Positions 43,499 to 52,990 of a stretch of DNA of 64,000 nucleotides are shown here, in pieces. Position numbers and translations under genes: made by a program. Position 1 is the stretch's first letter, and every line of letters starts with the position of its first letter. The notes beneath the pieces are model-generated. The model saw only the letters and a program-made list of their open reading frames with translations. It ran no database searches and was not told the DNA's origin. Source of the DNA: Sphingobium sp. OAS761 (GTDB taxonomy: Bacteria > Pseudomonadota > Alphaproteobacteria > Sphingomonadales > Sphingomonadaceae); contig NZ_JALJVY010000003.1 in assembly GCF_024168485.1 (NCBI RefSeq), positions 248,001 through 312,000 of the forward strand, in the 5' to 3' direction.

Positions 43499-44421
43499 GC
43501 CACGCCTCCCACCCCTATCCAGGCCAGTGCGCAGGCACGCAGATATACGCGCCCCGCCCGGTCCATCGCGTCGCCGTCCGGGTCAGCCCCGCTACCGATC
43601 CATGCCTTGGGCGACACCTGCCCATCATATTGCACCGGGCCGGCAAGGCGAATGTGGAGCGCACCGGCCATCGCCGCTTCGGGCCAACCGGCATTGGGCG
43701 ACGCATGGCTGCCATGGTCGCGCCAGGCGACGCGCCAACCGCCCATGCCGGCAAGGCATAGCAGGATCGCACTCAACCGCGCAGGAATGAAATTCGCCCC
43801 GTCGTCGATGCGCGCTGCGGCCCAGCCATAGGCACGCAAGGGTTCCTCGGGATGACCGATCAGGCTGTCGGCGGTGTTGATCGCCTTGTACATCCAGAGG
43901 CCCGGCAGACCGAGCAGCATCAGCCAGAAAAGCGGCGCGATCACGCCGTCGCAAAAGCTTTCCGCCAGGCTTTCGATCGCGGCGCGCGCCACGCCGCGCG
44001 CGTCGAGCCTGTCGGTATCGCGCCCCACGATCTTGGCCACGGCGGTTCGCGCCGCCGGCAGGTCGTTCCGCATCAGTGCCCTTCGCACAGGTTGGAAATG
44101 GGCATGAAGGCTTCGTTGCGCCAGCCCCGGCCAGGCGGCGAAGGCGATCGGCAGCCACGCCCACGGCCCGGCAAGCATGCGAGCGGCATATTCGCACATA
44201 AGGCCGATGCCGCCGCTGACGATCAGCAGCGCCAGCATGGCGATCGACCCAAGGTAGCGCCGGGTGAGGTCGGCATAATCCGTGCGATTCCAGCGTCGCT
44301 CGCCGGCAGCGATCAGCTGCGCGAAGCAGCCTACGGGATGCCCCACCCGCCGATACAACCAGCCCGGCCAGCCTATAGCGGCATCGAGCGCCAGCGCGGT
44401 CAGGGCGGCGGCCTCAATCAT
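43486..44421 (-). CDS. cobD: adenosylcobinamide-phosphate synthase (CobD/CbiB)
   Basis: 311 residues, about five transmembrane helices. [37 protein letters not shown] and [20 protein letters not shown] are the family signatures. It joins aminopropanol phosphate to cobyric acid at the inner membrane. Overlaps cobC by 8 bases. Confidence 0.95.
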   Translation of the reverse strand: MIEAAALTALALDAAIGWPGWLYRRVGHPVGCFAQLIAAGERRWNRTDYADLTRRYLGSIAMLALLIVSGGIGLMCEYAARMLAGPWAWLPIAFAAWPGLAQRSLHAHFQPVRRALMRNDLPAARTAVAKIVGRDTDRLDARGVARAAIESLAESFCDGVIAPLFWLMLLGLPGLWMYKAINTADSLIGHPEEPLRAYGWAAARIDDGANFIPARLSAILLCLAGMGGWRVAWRDHGSHASPNAGWPEAAMAGALHIRLAGPVQYDGQVSPKAWIGSGADPDGDAMDRAGRVYLRACALAWIGVGGVAWLA

Positions 44422-45388
44422 GCGCCGACCATGCGCTTAGCGCATCGTCCAGCCGTGCCAGGGCGGCCGCGTCGGCGGGCAGCCCAAAACGCAGCACATC
44501 GGGCTGCGCGGCGAAGGGACGCGTCAATATATGCGCGCGGGCGAGAATGGCGAACAAATCCGCCGATCCCGCGTCCGTCAGCCGGAACAGCGGACAGGCT
44601 CCCCTGGCCGGCAATCCGTGGCGCGCTAGCACGGTGTCGAGCGCCGCCGCGCGCTCGCCCAAGGCGATGCGGGTCCGTCCGATCCAGTCAAGGTCCGCAT
44701 AGGCGCCACTGCCGAACGCCAGTGCGGCGGAACAGAGGGGCCAATCACCCAGCATCCGTTTTATTTCTCTCAGCAGGTACAGGGGCGCGAGGACGAAACC
44801 CAGCCTTGCTCCGGCGAGGCCAAAAAACTTGCCGAACGAACGGGTGACGATCAGGGATCGGCTCTCGCCGACCAGCGCCGCGATGCTGCTATCCGGATGG
44901 CAATCGGTAAAGGCTTCGTCGACCAGCAGCCAGCCGCCCGCCCGTTCCTGCTCCTCCAGCACGGCGACCAGCGTCTCACGCGGGTAAAGGCGGCCATCAG
45001 GATTGTTGGGATTGGCCAGGATCTGCACTGCAGGGCCATCATGACTGGCGCATGCGCGGTCGAAGGCTTGCGCGTAGCTTCCATAGGTCAAACCGGGAAA
45101 GCGGGCCGGCAGGCTGAGAATGCGGGAGAGCGCTCGCAGACCTGCCTCGCTGCCCGGAACGGCGCAGCACAGGGCGGGGTCGACCCCGAAAAAGTCCGCT
45201 GCGGTCACCTCCAGACGCCGCAGGGCGTGCGGATCGGGCAAGACGCGCCAGTCCGGACGGATATCGCGGGCGCCCGGCCACGGGCAGGGATTGATTCCCG
45301 TCGACAGGTCTATCCAACCGGAAGCATCGCCTCCGAAATGCGCCAGTGCCTCCTCCATCCGGCCGCCATGAACCGCGAACCCCGTCAT
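44414..45388 (-). CDS. cobC: L-threonine-O-3-phosphate decarboxylase (PLP enzyme)
   Basis: 324 residues from ATG 45388, whose ATGA overlaps the cobS stop; the longer frame to 45544 lies inside cobS. The aminotransferase fold shows DLSTGINPCPWP, ANPNNPDGR, LLVDEAFTD and TRSFGKFFGLAGARLG with the PLP lysine. It supplies aminopropanol phosphate for the nucleotide loop. Confidence 0.93.
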   Translation of the reverse strand: MTGFAVHGGRMEEALAHFGGDASGWIDLSTGINPCPWPGARDIRPDWRVLPDPHALRRLEVTAADFFGVDPALCCAVPGSEAGLRALSRILSLPARFPGLTYGSYAQAFDRACASHDGPAVQILANPNNPDGRLYPRETLVAVLEEQERAGGWLLVDEAFTDCHPDSSIAALVGESRSLIVTRSFGKFFGLAGARLGFVLAPLYLLREIKRMLGDWPLCSAALAFGSGAYADLDWIGRTRIALGERAAALDTVLARHGLPARGACPLFRLTDAGSADLFAILARAHILTRPFAAQPDVLRFGLPADAAALARLDDALSAWSAHD

Positions 45389-46098
45389 TGCAGCAGGACC
45401 AGCGCCACCAGAGTCGCGGTTTCGACCAGTTCGATGCCCGCGCCATGACCATCGCCCGAAATGCCCCCGATCCGCCGATGAACCCACAGCGCCCAGATTA
45501 GCATGGCCGGGACGGCGAGCAGCAATGCGGCGTCGATCCACCATGCGCCAACGCCCAGCAGGCCCATCCAGATCAGGCAGACCACCCGGTTCGCACCGGC
45601 GCCAAAGCGGGTGCCCATGCCTTGGTGCAGCGGCGGCAGGATCAGGGCCCAGAGGACCGGTCCGATCCGTGCCGCGACCGGCACGGCGATCAGCGCCGCC
45701 GGGGGGATTGTCCCGACTGCCAGACGCAGCAGGACCAGCTTGGCAATGAGTTGCAGGCCGATCGCCGTCACGCCGAAGCTGCCGATATGCGGATCGGCAA
45801 GCACCGCCGATATTTTCGTCCGGTCACCATGCGCGGCGCCGGCGGCGTCGGCAATGTCGCCCAGCCCGTCTAGATGAAGCGCGCCCGTGATCGCCACCCA
45901 GACCAGAAGGGCGGCCAGGGCTCCCGCCCAGGGATCATGGCCCAGCCCTGCATGTCCGGCGACCGAGACGCACAGGCCGACAACTGCGCCGGCAAGCGGA
46001 AACCAGCCGATCGCGCGCGCCATGTCGCGATCGCTCGCGGCAAGCCGGGGCAGCGGCAGGCGCGTGAGGAGTTGGAGGGCAAGGAGCAAAGCGGTCAC
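45385..46098 (-). CDS. cobS: adenosylcobinamide-GDP ribazoletransferase
   Basis: 237 residues from a GTG at 46098 overlapping the phosphatase stop (GTGA). Starts VTALLLALQLLTRLPLPRL; HLDGLGDIADAAGAAHGDRT is the catalytic signature; several membrane helices follow. Joins alpha-ribazole (phosphate) to GDP-cobinamide. An upstream extension in frame is inside the preceding gene. Confidence 0.95.
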   Translation of the reverse strand: MTALLLALQLLTRLPLPRLAASDRDMARAIGWFPLAGAVVGLCVSVAGHAGLGHDPWAGALAALLVWVAITGALHLDGLGDIADAAGAAHGDRTKISAVLADPHIGSFGVTAIGLQLIAKLVLLRLAVGTIPPAALIAVPVAARIGPVLWALILPPLHQGMGTRFGAGANRVVCLIWMGLLGVGAWWIDAALLLAVPAMLIWALWVHRRIGGISGDGHGAGIELVETATLVALVLLQ

Positions 46099-46673
46099 GC
46101 CGGATCGGCCGTTTCGAGGCGTATGATCTGGCCGGACAGCGCTTCTCCGGGCCAGATCCGCACCGACACCAGCGCACGATAGGGCAGGTCGAGCGCCCAC
46201 ACGCCGCGATGATCGATGCCGGTCAGCACGGACAGGGCGGCGCGCACCGTGCCGGCATGGGTGATGAGCAACGTCCCGTCCGCCACCTCGGCAAGGGCGG
46301 ACCGCACCCGTCGACACAGATCGAACCAGCGCTCCCCGCGTGGCGGCGGGGATGCGTCGGGATCGTCCCAGAAACGCGACAGCGCGCCATTGTCGATGTC
46401 ATCGGGCGAGAGGCCCTCCCAGTCACCGAAATCCAGTTCGCGCCAGCGCGGGTCGTGATGCAGCGGGACGCTCAGCCGACGCGCAAGAGATGCCGCCTGC
46501 GCGCTGGTGCGAAGCAGGTCGGAACTGACGATCCGGCCGATCGGCACGGTCCGGACCCGCCGCAGCATCACCGGACAATCGGCCACGCGTGGCGGTTCGT
46601 CCAGATGACCCAGTAACAGGCCGGTCCGCAACGGCGGTCCATGCCGCAGCATATGGATGACGCGCGGGGTCAT
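46095..46673 (-). CDS. histidine phosphatase, probably alpha-ribazole phosphatase
   Basis: 192 residues. HMLRHGPP has the RHG phosphohistidine motif, WRELDFGDWEGL and LLITHAGTVRA complete the site. Between cobT and cobS it is best read as the enzyme removing phosphate from alpha-ribazole-5'-phosphate. ATG overlaps the cobT stop (ATGA). Confidence 0.88.
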   Translation of the reverse strand: MTPRVIHMLRHGPPLRTGLLLGHLDEPPRVADCPVMLRRVRTVPIGRIVSSDLLRTSAQAASLARRLSVPLHHDPRWRELDFGDWEGLSPDDIDNGALSRFWDDPDASPPPRGERWFDLCRRVRSALAEVADGTLLITHAGTVRAALSVLTGIDHRGVWALDLPYRALVSVRIWPGEALSGQIIRLETADPA

Positions 46674-47686
46674 CGCGCGGACGACACGGCGGCTTCGGCA
46701 AATGTCGCCATTTCGTTATGCGCGGCCAGCGCTGATCGCACAAGCGGGACCGCGACCGCCGCGCCCGAGCCTTCCCCCAGGCGCATGTCCAGCCGAAGCA
46801 GCGGGTCCAGCCCAAAATGGGCGAGCAGGCGGCCGTGCGCCGCCTCGGCCGAACAATGCGCGGCGAGACAATGGTCGATAAATCCGCATTGCGCCGCCAC
46901 CAGCGGAGCAATCGCGGCACAGGCGATGAACCCGTCCAGCAGCACCGGGATGCGCAGCAAGCGGGCGGCCAGGATCGCACCCGCCATGGCGGCAATTTCC
47001 CGCCCGCCAAGGCGAGCCAGCGCCTCGAACGGGTCCGCGCAACAGGGCCGGTGCAAGGCCAGCGCCTGCTCCACAACCTCTACCTTGCGCGCGACTCCGA
47101 CGTCGTCGATGCCCGACCCGCGCCCGCACCAGTTCGCAGCATCTCCCCCGAAGGCGGCGGCACAAAGGGCGGCGGCCGGCGTGGTGTTGCCGATGCCCAT
47201 TTCGCCAACGAACAGCAGATGCGTGCCCGTCACGACGGACGCCGCGCCGGCGTTGAGCGCTGCGAGACAGTCCGCTTCGGTCATCGCCGGTTCCCGGCCG
47301 ATATCGCCGGTCGGACGATCCAGGTCGAGCGGCACAACCCTCAGGCTGGCCCCGCAGGCGCATGCCAGGGCGTTGATTGCTGCCCCCCCAGCCTGGAAAT
47401 TGCCTACCATTTGCGCGGTCACCTCTACCGGAAAAGCGCTGACGCCGCGCGCCGCCACGCCATGATTGCCGGCGAAGACGACCGCTTGCACCCGATCCAA
47501 CAGGGGACGCTGGGTCCGCTGCCAGCCCGCGATGAATACAGCGATGTCCTCCAGCCGCCCCAGCGCACCGGCCGGCTTGGTCAGTGCTGCCTGGCGGGCG
47601 CGGGCGGATGCCACAGCATCGGCGTCAGGGCCCGGCAGAGCGGCGAGGGCATCGGCAAAGGCCGACCGATCGGGAAAGCGGATCAT
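46670..47686 (-). CDS. cobT: nicotinate-nucleotide-dimethylbenzimidazole phosphoribosyltransferase
   Basis: 338 residues. KPAGALGRLEDIAVFIAG, FAGNHGVAARGVSAFP, GEMGIGNTTPAAALCAAAF and a C-terminal catalytic Glu region match CobT. It activates the lower ligand 5,6-dimethylbenzimidazole. ATG overlaps the DUF1636 stop. Confidence 0.96.
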   Translation of the reverse strand: MIRFPDRSAFADALAALPGPDADAVASARARQAALTKPAGALGRLEDIAVFIAGWQRTQRPLLDRVQAVVFAGNHGVAARGVSAFPVEVTAQMVGNFQAGGAAINALACACGASLRVVPLDLDRPTGDIGREPAMTEADCLAALNAGAASVVTGTHLLFVGEMGIGNTTPAAALCAAAFGGDAANWCGRGSGIDDVGVARKVEVVEQALALHRPCCADPFEALARLGGREIAAMAGAILAARLLRIPVLLDGFIACAAIAPLVAAQCGFIDHCLAAHCSAEAAHGRLLAHFGLDPLLRLDMRLGEGSGAAVAVPLVRSALAAHNEMATFAEAAVSSAR

Positions 47687-48090
47687 GTGCAGACATGTCC
47701 TTCTGGCGGAGTGCGGGTGATGAAATGCCCCTTCACGCCGTCCGGCCAGTCGGCATAGCGCACCGCGCCTTCCGCACTGGCGGCATGGCGGACGGCATAT
47801 TCCAATATGGCCCGCGCGGCGTCGGCGCCGGGAAGGAAATCCCCCAGCACATAGCCGATCTTGCCCGGCGCGCGGATATGGACGGCGCAGTGGCGGGCGC
47901 AGGCGAACAGGCAGGGCATGTCCTGCACCGCCACGACCGCGAGTTCCGGTTCCAGCGCCTGCACCGCGCGCATCGTGTCGGTGAGCAGCGCACCGCCGCG
48001 CCGCCCCCTTTCATCCTCGCGCGCGTCCGCGCTGAAGCGGCAGGTGGAGCACACCACGACCGCCGGCCCCGCCCCGACTGCGCGCAGCAT
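47683..48090 (-). CDS. DUF1636 metal-binding-like protein
   Basis: 135 residues. VVCSTCR, PCLFACARHCAVHIRAPGKI and GYVLGDFLPG match DUF1636, a small Cys-rich protein recurrent in cobalamin clusters; possible role in cobalt or iron-sulfur handling. Its ATG overlaps the btuB stop by one base (TGATG). Confidence 0.85.
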   Translation of the reverse strand: MLRAVGAGPAVVVCSTCRFSADAREDERGRRGGALLTDTMRAVQALEPELAVVAVQDMPCLFACARHCAVHIRAPGKIGYVLGDFLPGADAARAILEYAVRHAASAEGAVRYADWPDGVKGHFITRTPPEGHVCT

Positions 48091-50012
48091 CAGAACCGGC
48101 TCCTGAGGCCGAGATAGAAGGTCCGCCCGAGCGAGCCGTAGCCATTGGCCGTCTGGTAATCCTTATCGGTCAGATTCTCTACGCGGGCCTGAAACGTCAG
48201 CCCGTCGATCACGGGCCATTGCATCCGGGCGTCGAACAGCCAGTAGTCTTCCAGCACCCGGTTGCTGCTGGCACTGTCGAAAGTCCTGCCGGCATAGCGC
48301 GCGGCAACGCTAGCCCGCAGACCGGACGGCAGTTGGAACCCCGCCTCGGCATTGGCCAGATGACGCGGCACGCGGGCCAGTTGCCGGCCGTAATTGCCGC
48401 TGGCGGGCGTGCGATCCTCCGCCGATATCCAGCTGTAATTAGCCTGGGCGAAGAGGATGGACCAGCGTGCCGAGGCGGCAAGTTCGATGCCCTGCGCATG
48501 GCTGCGGTCGATGTTCGCATAATAGCCGAAGCGGGTGGTGGTGGTGCCCGGCACATAACAGATGTCGGGCAGCGTCCCGTCGGTCGGACAGTAGGCGAAG
48601 TTGATCAGATTGTCGGTATCGCGTTCGAACCAGGTCGCGGACACTGTGAGCAGGTCGCCGATCTTCTGCTCCCCGCCCACTTCCCATCCGCGCGCCTTTT
48701 CCGGACCCAGGTTCGCCGCGCCATAGGCGCTGAACAACTGATACAGCGACGGAGCCTTATAACCCTCGCTATAGTTCGCGCGCACGATCGTCGCGCCGTC
48801 ATTGGGGGTATAGACGGCGCCGCCGCTGGCCACCACATTGCCGCCGAAGCGCGATTGACGGTCGTAGCGCAGCCCGCCGTCGAGTGTCAGGCCCGCGACG
48901 GGGGTCAGGCGGAGCTGGCCGTAGACGCTGCTGGTATGGGCCTTGTACGGGGTCCGGGCATAGGCATCCGTGCTGTTGGAAGGCGAGGCGGTGGTCATCC
49001 GCTGATCTTCGCGCTCCGCGCCGAACAACAGCTGGACCGCGTCGGAAAAGCGATAGGCGCCCTGATACTCGATCCGGCGGACCCGGCCATGGGCGTCGAA
49101 GGTCAGCGGACGGATGCTGCGCGCGGGGTCGTAATTCTCCCGGTCGGTCATGGATTGCAGCACCGCCACGCGATTGGTGAAGCGTCCGTCCAGCAGCGCC
49201 ATGTTCAGCCCCGCATAACCCGACCATTCGCGGGTCAGGCCATAGCTGTACGAATCGCCCGATGAGGCGTCGAAATCATTGCGGGCGTCCGAATAATATC
49301 CCCGCAGGTCGAGCGAGACATTCGGAGCGAGGCGCACTGTCGCGGTACCGCTTGCCGCGTTGCGGCGATAGCCGTCCGCCTCGGTTCCGTTCGCACGCGC
49401 CGATATGCCGTCGGTGGTAAAGGTCGACCCCGCCAGCCGCCAGTCGACGGACGCGCTGGTGCCGCCCACTCCGGCGCGGGCCGAAAAGCTATCGTGCGTG
49501 CCGCCTTCAACCGCGAAACTGCCCTCCAGCGGCTTTTCGGGCCTGCGCGTGGAAACGTTCACGACCCCGCCAATGGCGTCGCTGCCCCACAGGATCGACT
49601 GCGGCCCGCGCAGTATCTCGATGCGCTCGGCATCGTCGAGCAGGAGATTGGCGAAACCGAAGCCGCCAGCGGTGGACGACGGATCGGAAAGACGCATGCC
49701 ATCCAGCACCATCACGGTCTGGCCACTGTCGGCGCCACGGATGCGCAGCGACGTCGCCATGCCATAGCCGCCGTTACGGGACAGGCTGATACCCGGTGTC
49801 CGCAACAATATGTCGGTCAGCGCGACGGGCTGCGCGTCGGTGATCGCGGCTTGGTCGAGGATGGTGACGGTGGACGACACACGGTCCTGCGCGACCGGGG
49901 TGCGCAATGCGGTGACGACAATGCCGTCGCCGGGCGCCTCGTCGGCCTGCGCCGGAACGGACAGGGTAAGGAGCAGCGCCGGAGCGGCGGAAAAACGGAT
50001 CATATGGGGCAT
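48090..50012 (-). CDS. btuB: TonB-dependent vitamin B12 receptor
   Basis: 640 residues from ATG 50012 (a second ATG at 50003 is possible). Signal peptide to about QADE, TonB box DGIVVTALRTP, plug with LLRTPGISLSRNGGYGMATS and GPQSILWGSDAIGGVVNV, barrel ending GRTFYLGLRSRF. It takes up cobalamin or cobinamide through the outer membrane. It heads a nine-gene operon and is preceded by a cobalamin riboswitch on the same strand. Confidence 0.95.
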   Translation of the reverse strand: MPHMIRFSAAPALLLTLSVPAQADEAPGDGIVVTALRTPVAQDRVSSTVTILDQAAITDAQPVALTDILLRTPGISLSRNGGYGMATSLRIRGADSGQTVMVLDGMRLSDPSSTAGGFGFANLLLDDAERIEILRGPQSILWGSDAIGGVVNVSTRRPEKPLEGSFAVEGGTHDSFSARAGVGGTSASVDWRLAGSTFTTDGISARANGTEADGYRRNAASGTATVRLAPNVSLDLRGYYSDARNDFDASSGDSYSYGLTREWSGYAGLNMALLDGRFTNRVAVLQSMTDRENYDPARSIRPLTFDAHGRVRRIEYQGAYRFSDAVQLLFGAEREDQRMTTASPSNSTDAYARTPYKAHTSSVYGQLRLTPVAGLTLDGGLRYDRQSRFGGNVVASGGAVYTPNDGATIVRANYSEGYKAPSLYQLFSAYGAANLGPEKARGWEVGGEQKIGDLLTVSATWFERDTDNLINFAYCPTDGTLPDICYVPGTTTTRFGYYANIDRSHAQGIELAASARWSILFAQANYSWISAEDRTPASGNYGRQLARVPRHLANAEAGFQLPSGLRASVAARYAGRTFDSASSNRVLEDYWLFDARMQWPVIDGLTFQARVENLTDKDYQTANGYGSLGRTFYLGLRSRF

Positions 50013-50231
50013 GGGACAGGACCCTTCATGCAAACGGCTCATGCCCGCCGGTTGCAGCGCCGCGAAGGGACGGTCCGCGCAGCCCTTCCGTGAACGAACG
50101 GGCACGACATCTCGCCCCTCGCACGGCGCTGGCCGGCAAGGCGGTGGCTGTCGTTGCGCGAGGGATGACCTCGCTCTGGAGCGAGGCCCTCGAACACCCG
50201 GTGCACCCTGCCCGGATGAAGAACGACCGCG

Positions 50232-50395
50232 TCAGGCAGGTCTCCTGGCTCGCGGGTCTGGGCCGGTCCGGCCGCCTTCTCAGGACATGACGGTCCCAAT
50301 GGCGTGATGGCCGGACGGCTCGCCGCTTACAGTTGCAGGGGCAGCCCGGGTCTTTCACCCGGTTCCCTTTTGATCCCGTTTCGGGGAACCTGTCG
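50232..50395 (-). promoter_or_regulatory. cobalamin riboswitch of the btuB-cob operon
   Basis: On the minus strand: ACAGGTTCCCCG, GGGAACCGGGTGAAA, GGGCTGCCCCTGCAACTGTA (the B12 box-like core), GCCATCACGCCATTGGGACC, TGAGAAGGCGG and GCCAGGAGACCTGCC in the expected order. It lies about 220 bases ahead of the btuB start and would repress the operon when B12 is present. Confidence 0.93.
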
Positions 50396-50474
50396 CGGCG
50401 CCGCAACTATCGTGCGGCCTGCCATTGTGCAAGCGCAATATGCTTGCGGTGCACGGCGGCCTACCCTATGGCGG

Positions 50475-50655
50475 CGGGTGTATCGGGTGCCCGAAAGGGC
50501 TTAATCGGGAAGTCCGGACGGCGGCTGACGTCGCCAAGGCCGGCACTGCTCCCGCAACTGTGACCGGTGAGCGCATCGCCACATGCCATTGGGGGCAATC
50601 CCCGAGAAGGCGGCGAAACGCGCGGCGAACCGGAAGTCAGGAAACCGGCCCGATG
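50475..50655 (+). promoter_or_regulatory. cobalamin riboswitch of the membrane protein-cobO operon
   Basis: On the plus strand: CGGGTGCCCGAAAGGGC, ATCGGGAAGTCCGG, CACTGCTCCCGCAACTGTGA (core), GCCACATGCCATTGGGGGCA, CCGAGAAGGCGG and GAAGTCAGGAAACCGGCC. Divergent from the btuB riboswitch with about 80 bases between. The following leader to 50876 resembles the btuB leader. Confidence 0.93.
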
Positions 50656-50876
50656 CCGTCGTTCCTTCGCGCGGGCGGGATGAACCGGGCGGACGAGGGC
50701 CTCGCTTCAGGGCGGGGACATCCCTTGGCGGACGACATTCGTGTGTCGCGTCGAAGGGGAGCCTGCATCATCATGCTGCATTGCTGAACTGCCGGGGAAT
50801 TTCCCCACCGGCTCCCGCACGCCGCGCCCGCGCGGCGTCGACGCATTCCTTCAGACCCAGATCCGGAGAACCGACG

Positions 50877-51461
50877 ATGATTCGTTCCGCCGCCCTGCAC
50901 TCCAGCCGCTTTCAAATGGCGGTTTTCGGCATCCTTGCCGCCGTCATGCTGCTCACCCGATCGCACGCCCTGACGCACATGGTCCATATCCCGAGCACGG
51001 CGCTCGCCAGCTATTTCGTGCTGGGTTATTTCATACGCCGCTTCGCCGGTTTTGTCGGCCTGTTCGTTCTCGGATACGCCATCGATGTCGTGTCGATCTC
51101 GATCCTGGGGACCTCCGACTTCTGCTACACCCCGGCATACGCCATGCTGATTCCGGCTTATGCGGTGATGTGGATGGCGGGCCGTCGAACCGCGCGCCTG
51201 CCCGAAAAGCCAGGATCGCTGCCGGCCGTCACGCTGTTGCTGGCGGGCGCCACCCTGGTGTCGCACCTGTTCGCCAGCGGCGGCTTCTACTTTCTTGGCG
51301 GGCGCTTCGCCGATCCGACCATCGCGGGTTTCCTGCCGCGCCTGGCGCGCTATTTTCCCTTCGTCCTGATGTCGAGCCTGTTGTGGTCGGGCGTCGCCGT
51401 GGCGTTATGGGCGCTCGTGACGATGGCCCGCCCCGATCTGCGCCGCGCCCGCGCACAATGA
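50877..51461 (+). CDS. B12-regulated multi-pass membrane protein, putative cobalamin/cobalt uptake
   Basis: 194 residues from ATG 50877, five to six hydrophobic segments (FQMAVFGILAAVMLLTRSHA, LASYFVLGYFIRRFAGFVGL, AYAMLIPAYAVMWMAG and others). Its size and the B12 riboswitch suggest a transporter S-component-like or precursor-uptake protein. The first helix pair resembles ECF substrate-binding components only in general layout. Overlaps cobO by ATGA. Function not proven. Confidence 0.7.
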   Translation: MIRSAALHSSRFQMAVFGILAAVMLLTRSHALTHMVHIPSTALASYFVLGYFIRRFAGFVGLFVLGYAIDVVSISILGTSDFCYTPAYAMLIPAYAVMWMAGRRTARLPEKPGSLPAVTLLLAGATLVSHLFASGGFYFLGGRFADPTIAGFLPRLARYFPFVLMSSLLWSGVAVALWALVTMARPDLRRARAQ

Positions 51462-52066
51462 CCGGGCTGACCGAGGAAGAGCGCCGGCATAAGGAGCGCA
51501 CGCAGAAGCACAAGGCAGTGGTGGACGCCAAGATCGCCGCCGCGAAGGTCGACAAGGGTCTGGTGCTGGTGCTGACCGGCAATGGCAAGGGCAAGTCCTC
51601 CAGCGCGTTCGGCATGGTTGCGCGCACGCTGGGCTATGGCCGGACGGCTGCGGTGTTTCAGTTCATCAAGGGCAAGGCGGACGTGGGCGAAAGGGCCTTT
51701 CTGTCGCGCCAGCCGAGCGTCCGCTGGGAAAATTGCGGCGAGGGGTTCACGTGGGAAACCCAGGACCGGCGGCGCGACATCGCCATGGCTCGGGCCGGGT
51801 GGGAAAAGGCGAAGCAGGCACTGGCCGACCCGGCGGTCGCGTTGGTGGTGCTGGACGAACTGACCTACCTCGTCAACTACCGCTACCTGTCGCTGGAAGA
51901 CATATTGCCGCCGATCCTGGCCAGGCCGCCGATGCAGCATGTGGTGATCACCGGTCGTGCCGCCCATGCCGACCTGATCGCGCTGGCCGACACGGTCAGC
52001 GCGATCCGCGATGAAAAGCACGCGTTCCGCGCCGGGGTGCGTGCGCAGGTCGGGATCGACCTGTAG
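51458..52066 (+). CDS. cobO: cob(I)yrinic acid a,c-diamide adenosyltransferase
   Basis: 202 residues from ATG 51458. KGLVLVLTGNGKGKSSSAFG is the ATP site, FIKGKADVGERAFL, FTWETQDRRRDIAMA and LVVLDELTYLVNYRYL are the CobO/BtuR signatures. It adds the adenosyl group to Co(I) corrinoids. Shares the cobalamin-riboswitch transcript with the membrane protein. Confidence 0.95.
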   Translation: MTGLTEEERRHKERTQKHKAVVDAKIAAAKVDKGLVLVLTGNGKGKSSSAFGMVARTLGYGRTAAVFQFIKGKADVGERAFLSRQPSVRWENCGEGFTWETQDRRRDIAMARAGWEKAKQALADPAVALVVLDELTYLVNYRYLSLEDILPPILARPPMQHVVITGRAAHADLIALADTVSAIRDEKHAFRAGVRAQVGIDL

Positions 52067-52093
52067 GTGCCATTACCGGCGTACATGGAACAT

Positions 52094-52126
52094 GCCGGCG
52101 CCGGCCCGACTGGCGTCGGCGCCGGC
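52094..52126 (+). terminator. strong GC hairpin after cobO
   Basis: GCCGGCGCCG (52094-52103) and CGGCGCCGGC (52117-52126) are exact complements around 13 bases, 28 bases after the cobO stop. No U run, so possibly Rho-assisted. Confidence 0.5.
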
Positions 52127-52229
52127 GTGGAGCCAGGTCGCGACCCGGCTATGTGCACGCGGGCGGAGGGATATCCGTTGACCGGGCGCCACTGGACGTT
52201 GAAACTGCGCGGCCTATATAGGGTCGGTC

Positions 52230-52859
52230 ATGATGAAGGATTCCCTCGCTCCCGCCTGCCCCGCCGCTCCGGCGCGCGGAAGGCCGCGCGAGTTCAACCC
52301 GGACGAGGCGCTCGCCGCGGCTTTGCGCGTGTTCTGGGAGCATGGATATGAGGGTGCATCGCTCGCGGAACTGACCGAGGCAATGGGCATCGCCAAGCCC
52401 AGCCTCTACGCCTGCTTCGGAAACAAGGAAGCGCTTTTCCGGCAAGCCCTCGATCTCTACGAGCGGGAAAAGCTGCGCTATGTCCGTACTGCGCTGCAGG
52501 CACCCACCGCGCGCGAGGTTGCGGAACGGATGTTGCGCGGCGCGATCGACAATATCTGTAGCGCGAACGACCCGACCGGCTGCCTGGGCGTGATCAGCAG
52601 CATGACTTGCGGAACCGAGGCGCGCGCGGTTCGCGGGGAAATCATCGCCCGTCGGGCCTCGTCGCAGGCCGCGCTCGTCGAGCGGCTGGCGCAGGCCAAG
52701 GCATCCGGGGACCTGCCCGCCGACGCCGACCCGGAAGCGCTGGCCGAGTTCCTCACCGCCGTCCTGCAGGGTTTGTCGCTCAAGGCAGCCGATGGCGTCG
52801 GACGCAATGTGCTGGAAGGCATCGTCAGGACAACCCTTACGTGCTGGCCGTCGCACTGA
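52230..52859 (+). CDS. TetR/AcrR-family regulator of the efflux operon
   Basis: 209 residues. FNPDEALAAALRVFWEHGYEGASLAELTEAMGIAKPSLYACF is the TetR HTH (too long to be chance). It precedes a tripartite efflux operon by 355 bases, where a palindrome covers the -10 element, so it is the likely repressor. Ligand unknown. Confidence 0.92.
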   Translation: MMKDSLAPACPAAPARGRPREFNPDEALAAALRVFWEHGYEGASLAELTEAMGIAKPSLYACFGNKEALFRQALDLYEREKLRYVRTALQAPTAREVAERMLRGAIDNICSANDPTGCLGVISSMTCGTEARAVRGEIIARRASSQAALVERLAQAKASGDLPADADPEALAEFLTAVLQGLSLKAADGVGRNVLEGIVRTTLTCWPSH

Positions 52860-52949
52860 TCGGCCGCGCCGGAATATTTTTCATTCATTTATAATTCATC
52901 TCTTGAAATCGGCCGCGCAGACATAATCTACCGGGCGGTACAGAAGAGA

Positions 52950-52990
52950 TTGACAGTTTCGCTGCATCGCAATATATACCGATCAGTATA
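52950..52990 (+). promoter_or_regulatory. efflux operon promoter with overlapping operator
   Basis: TTGACA (52950-52955), 17 bases, TATATA (52973-52978): a near-consensus sigma-70 promoter. The palindrome TATACCGATCAGTATA (52975-52990) overlaps the -10, as expected for TetR-type repression. The rest of the 52860-53214 gap has no gene; transcription would give a long leader. Confidence 0.7.

Noticed and set aside
50741-51457. Upstream extension of the cobO frame
   Set aside because: It would run through the membrane protein gene; the CobO family starts at 51458.
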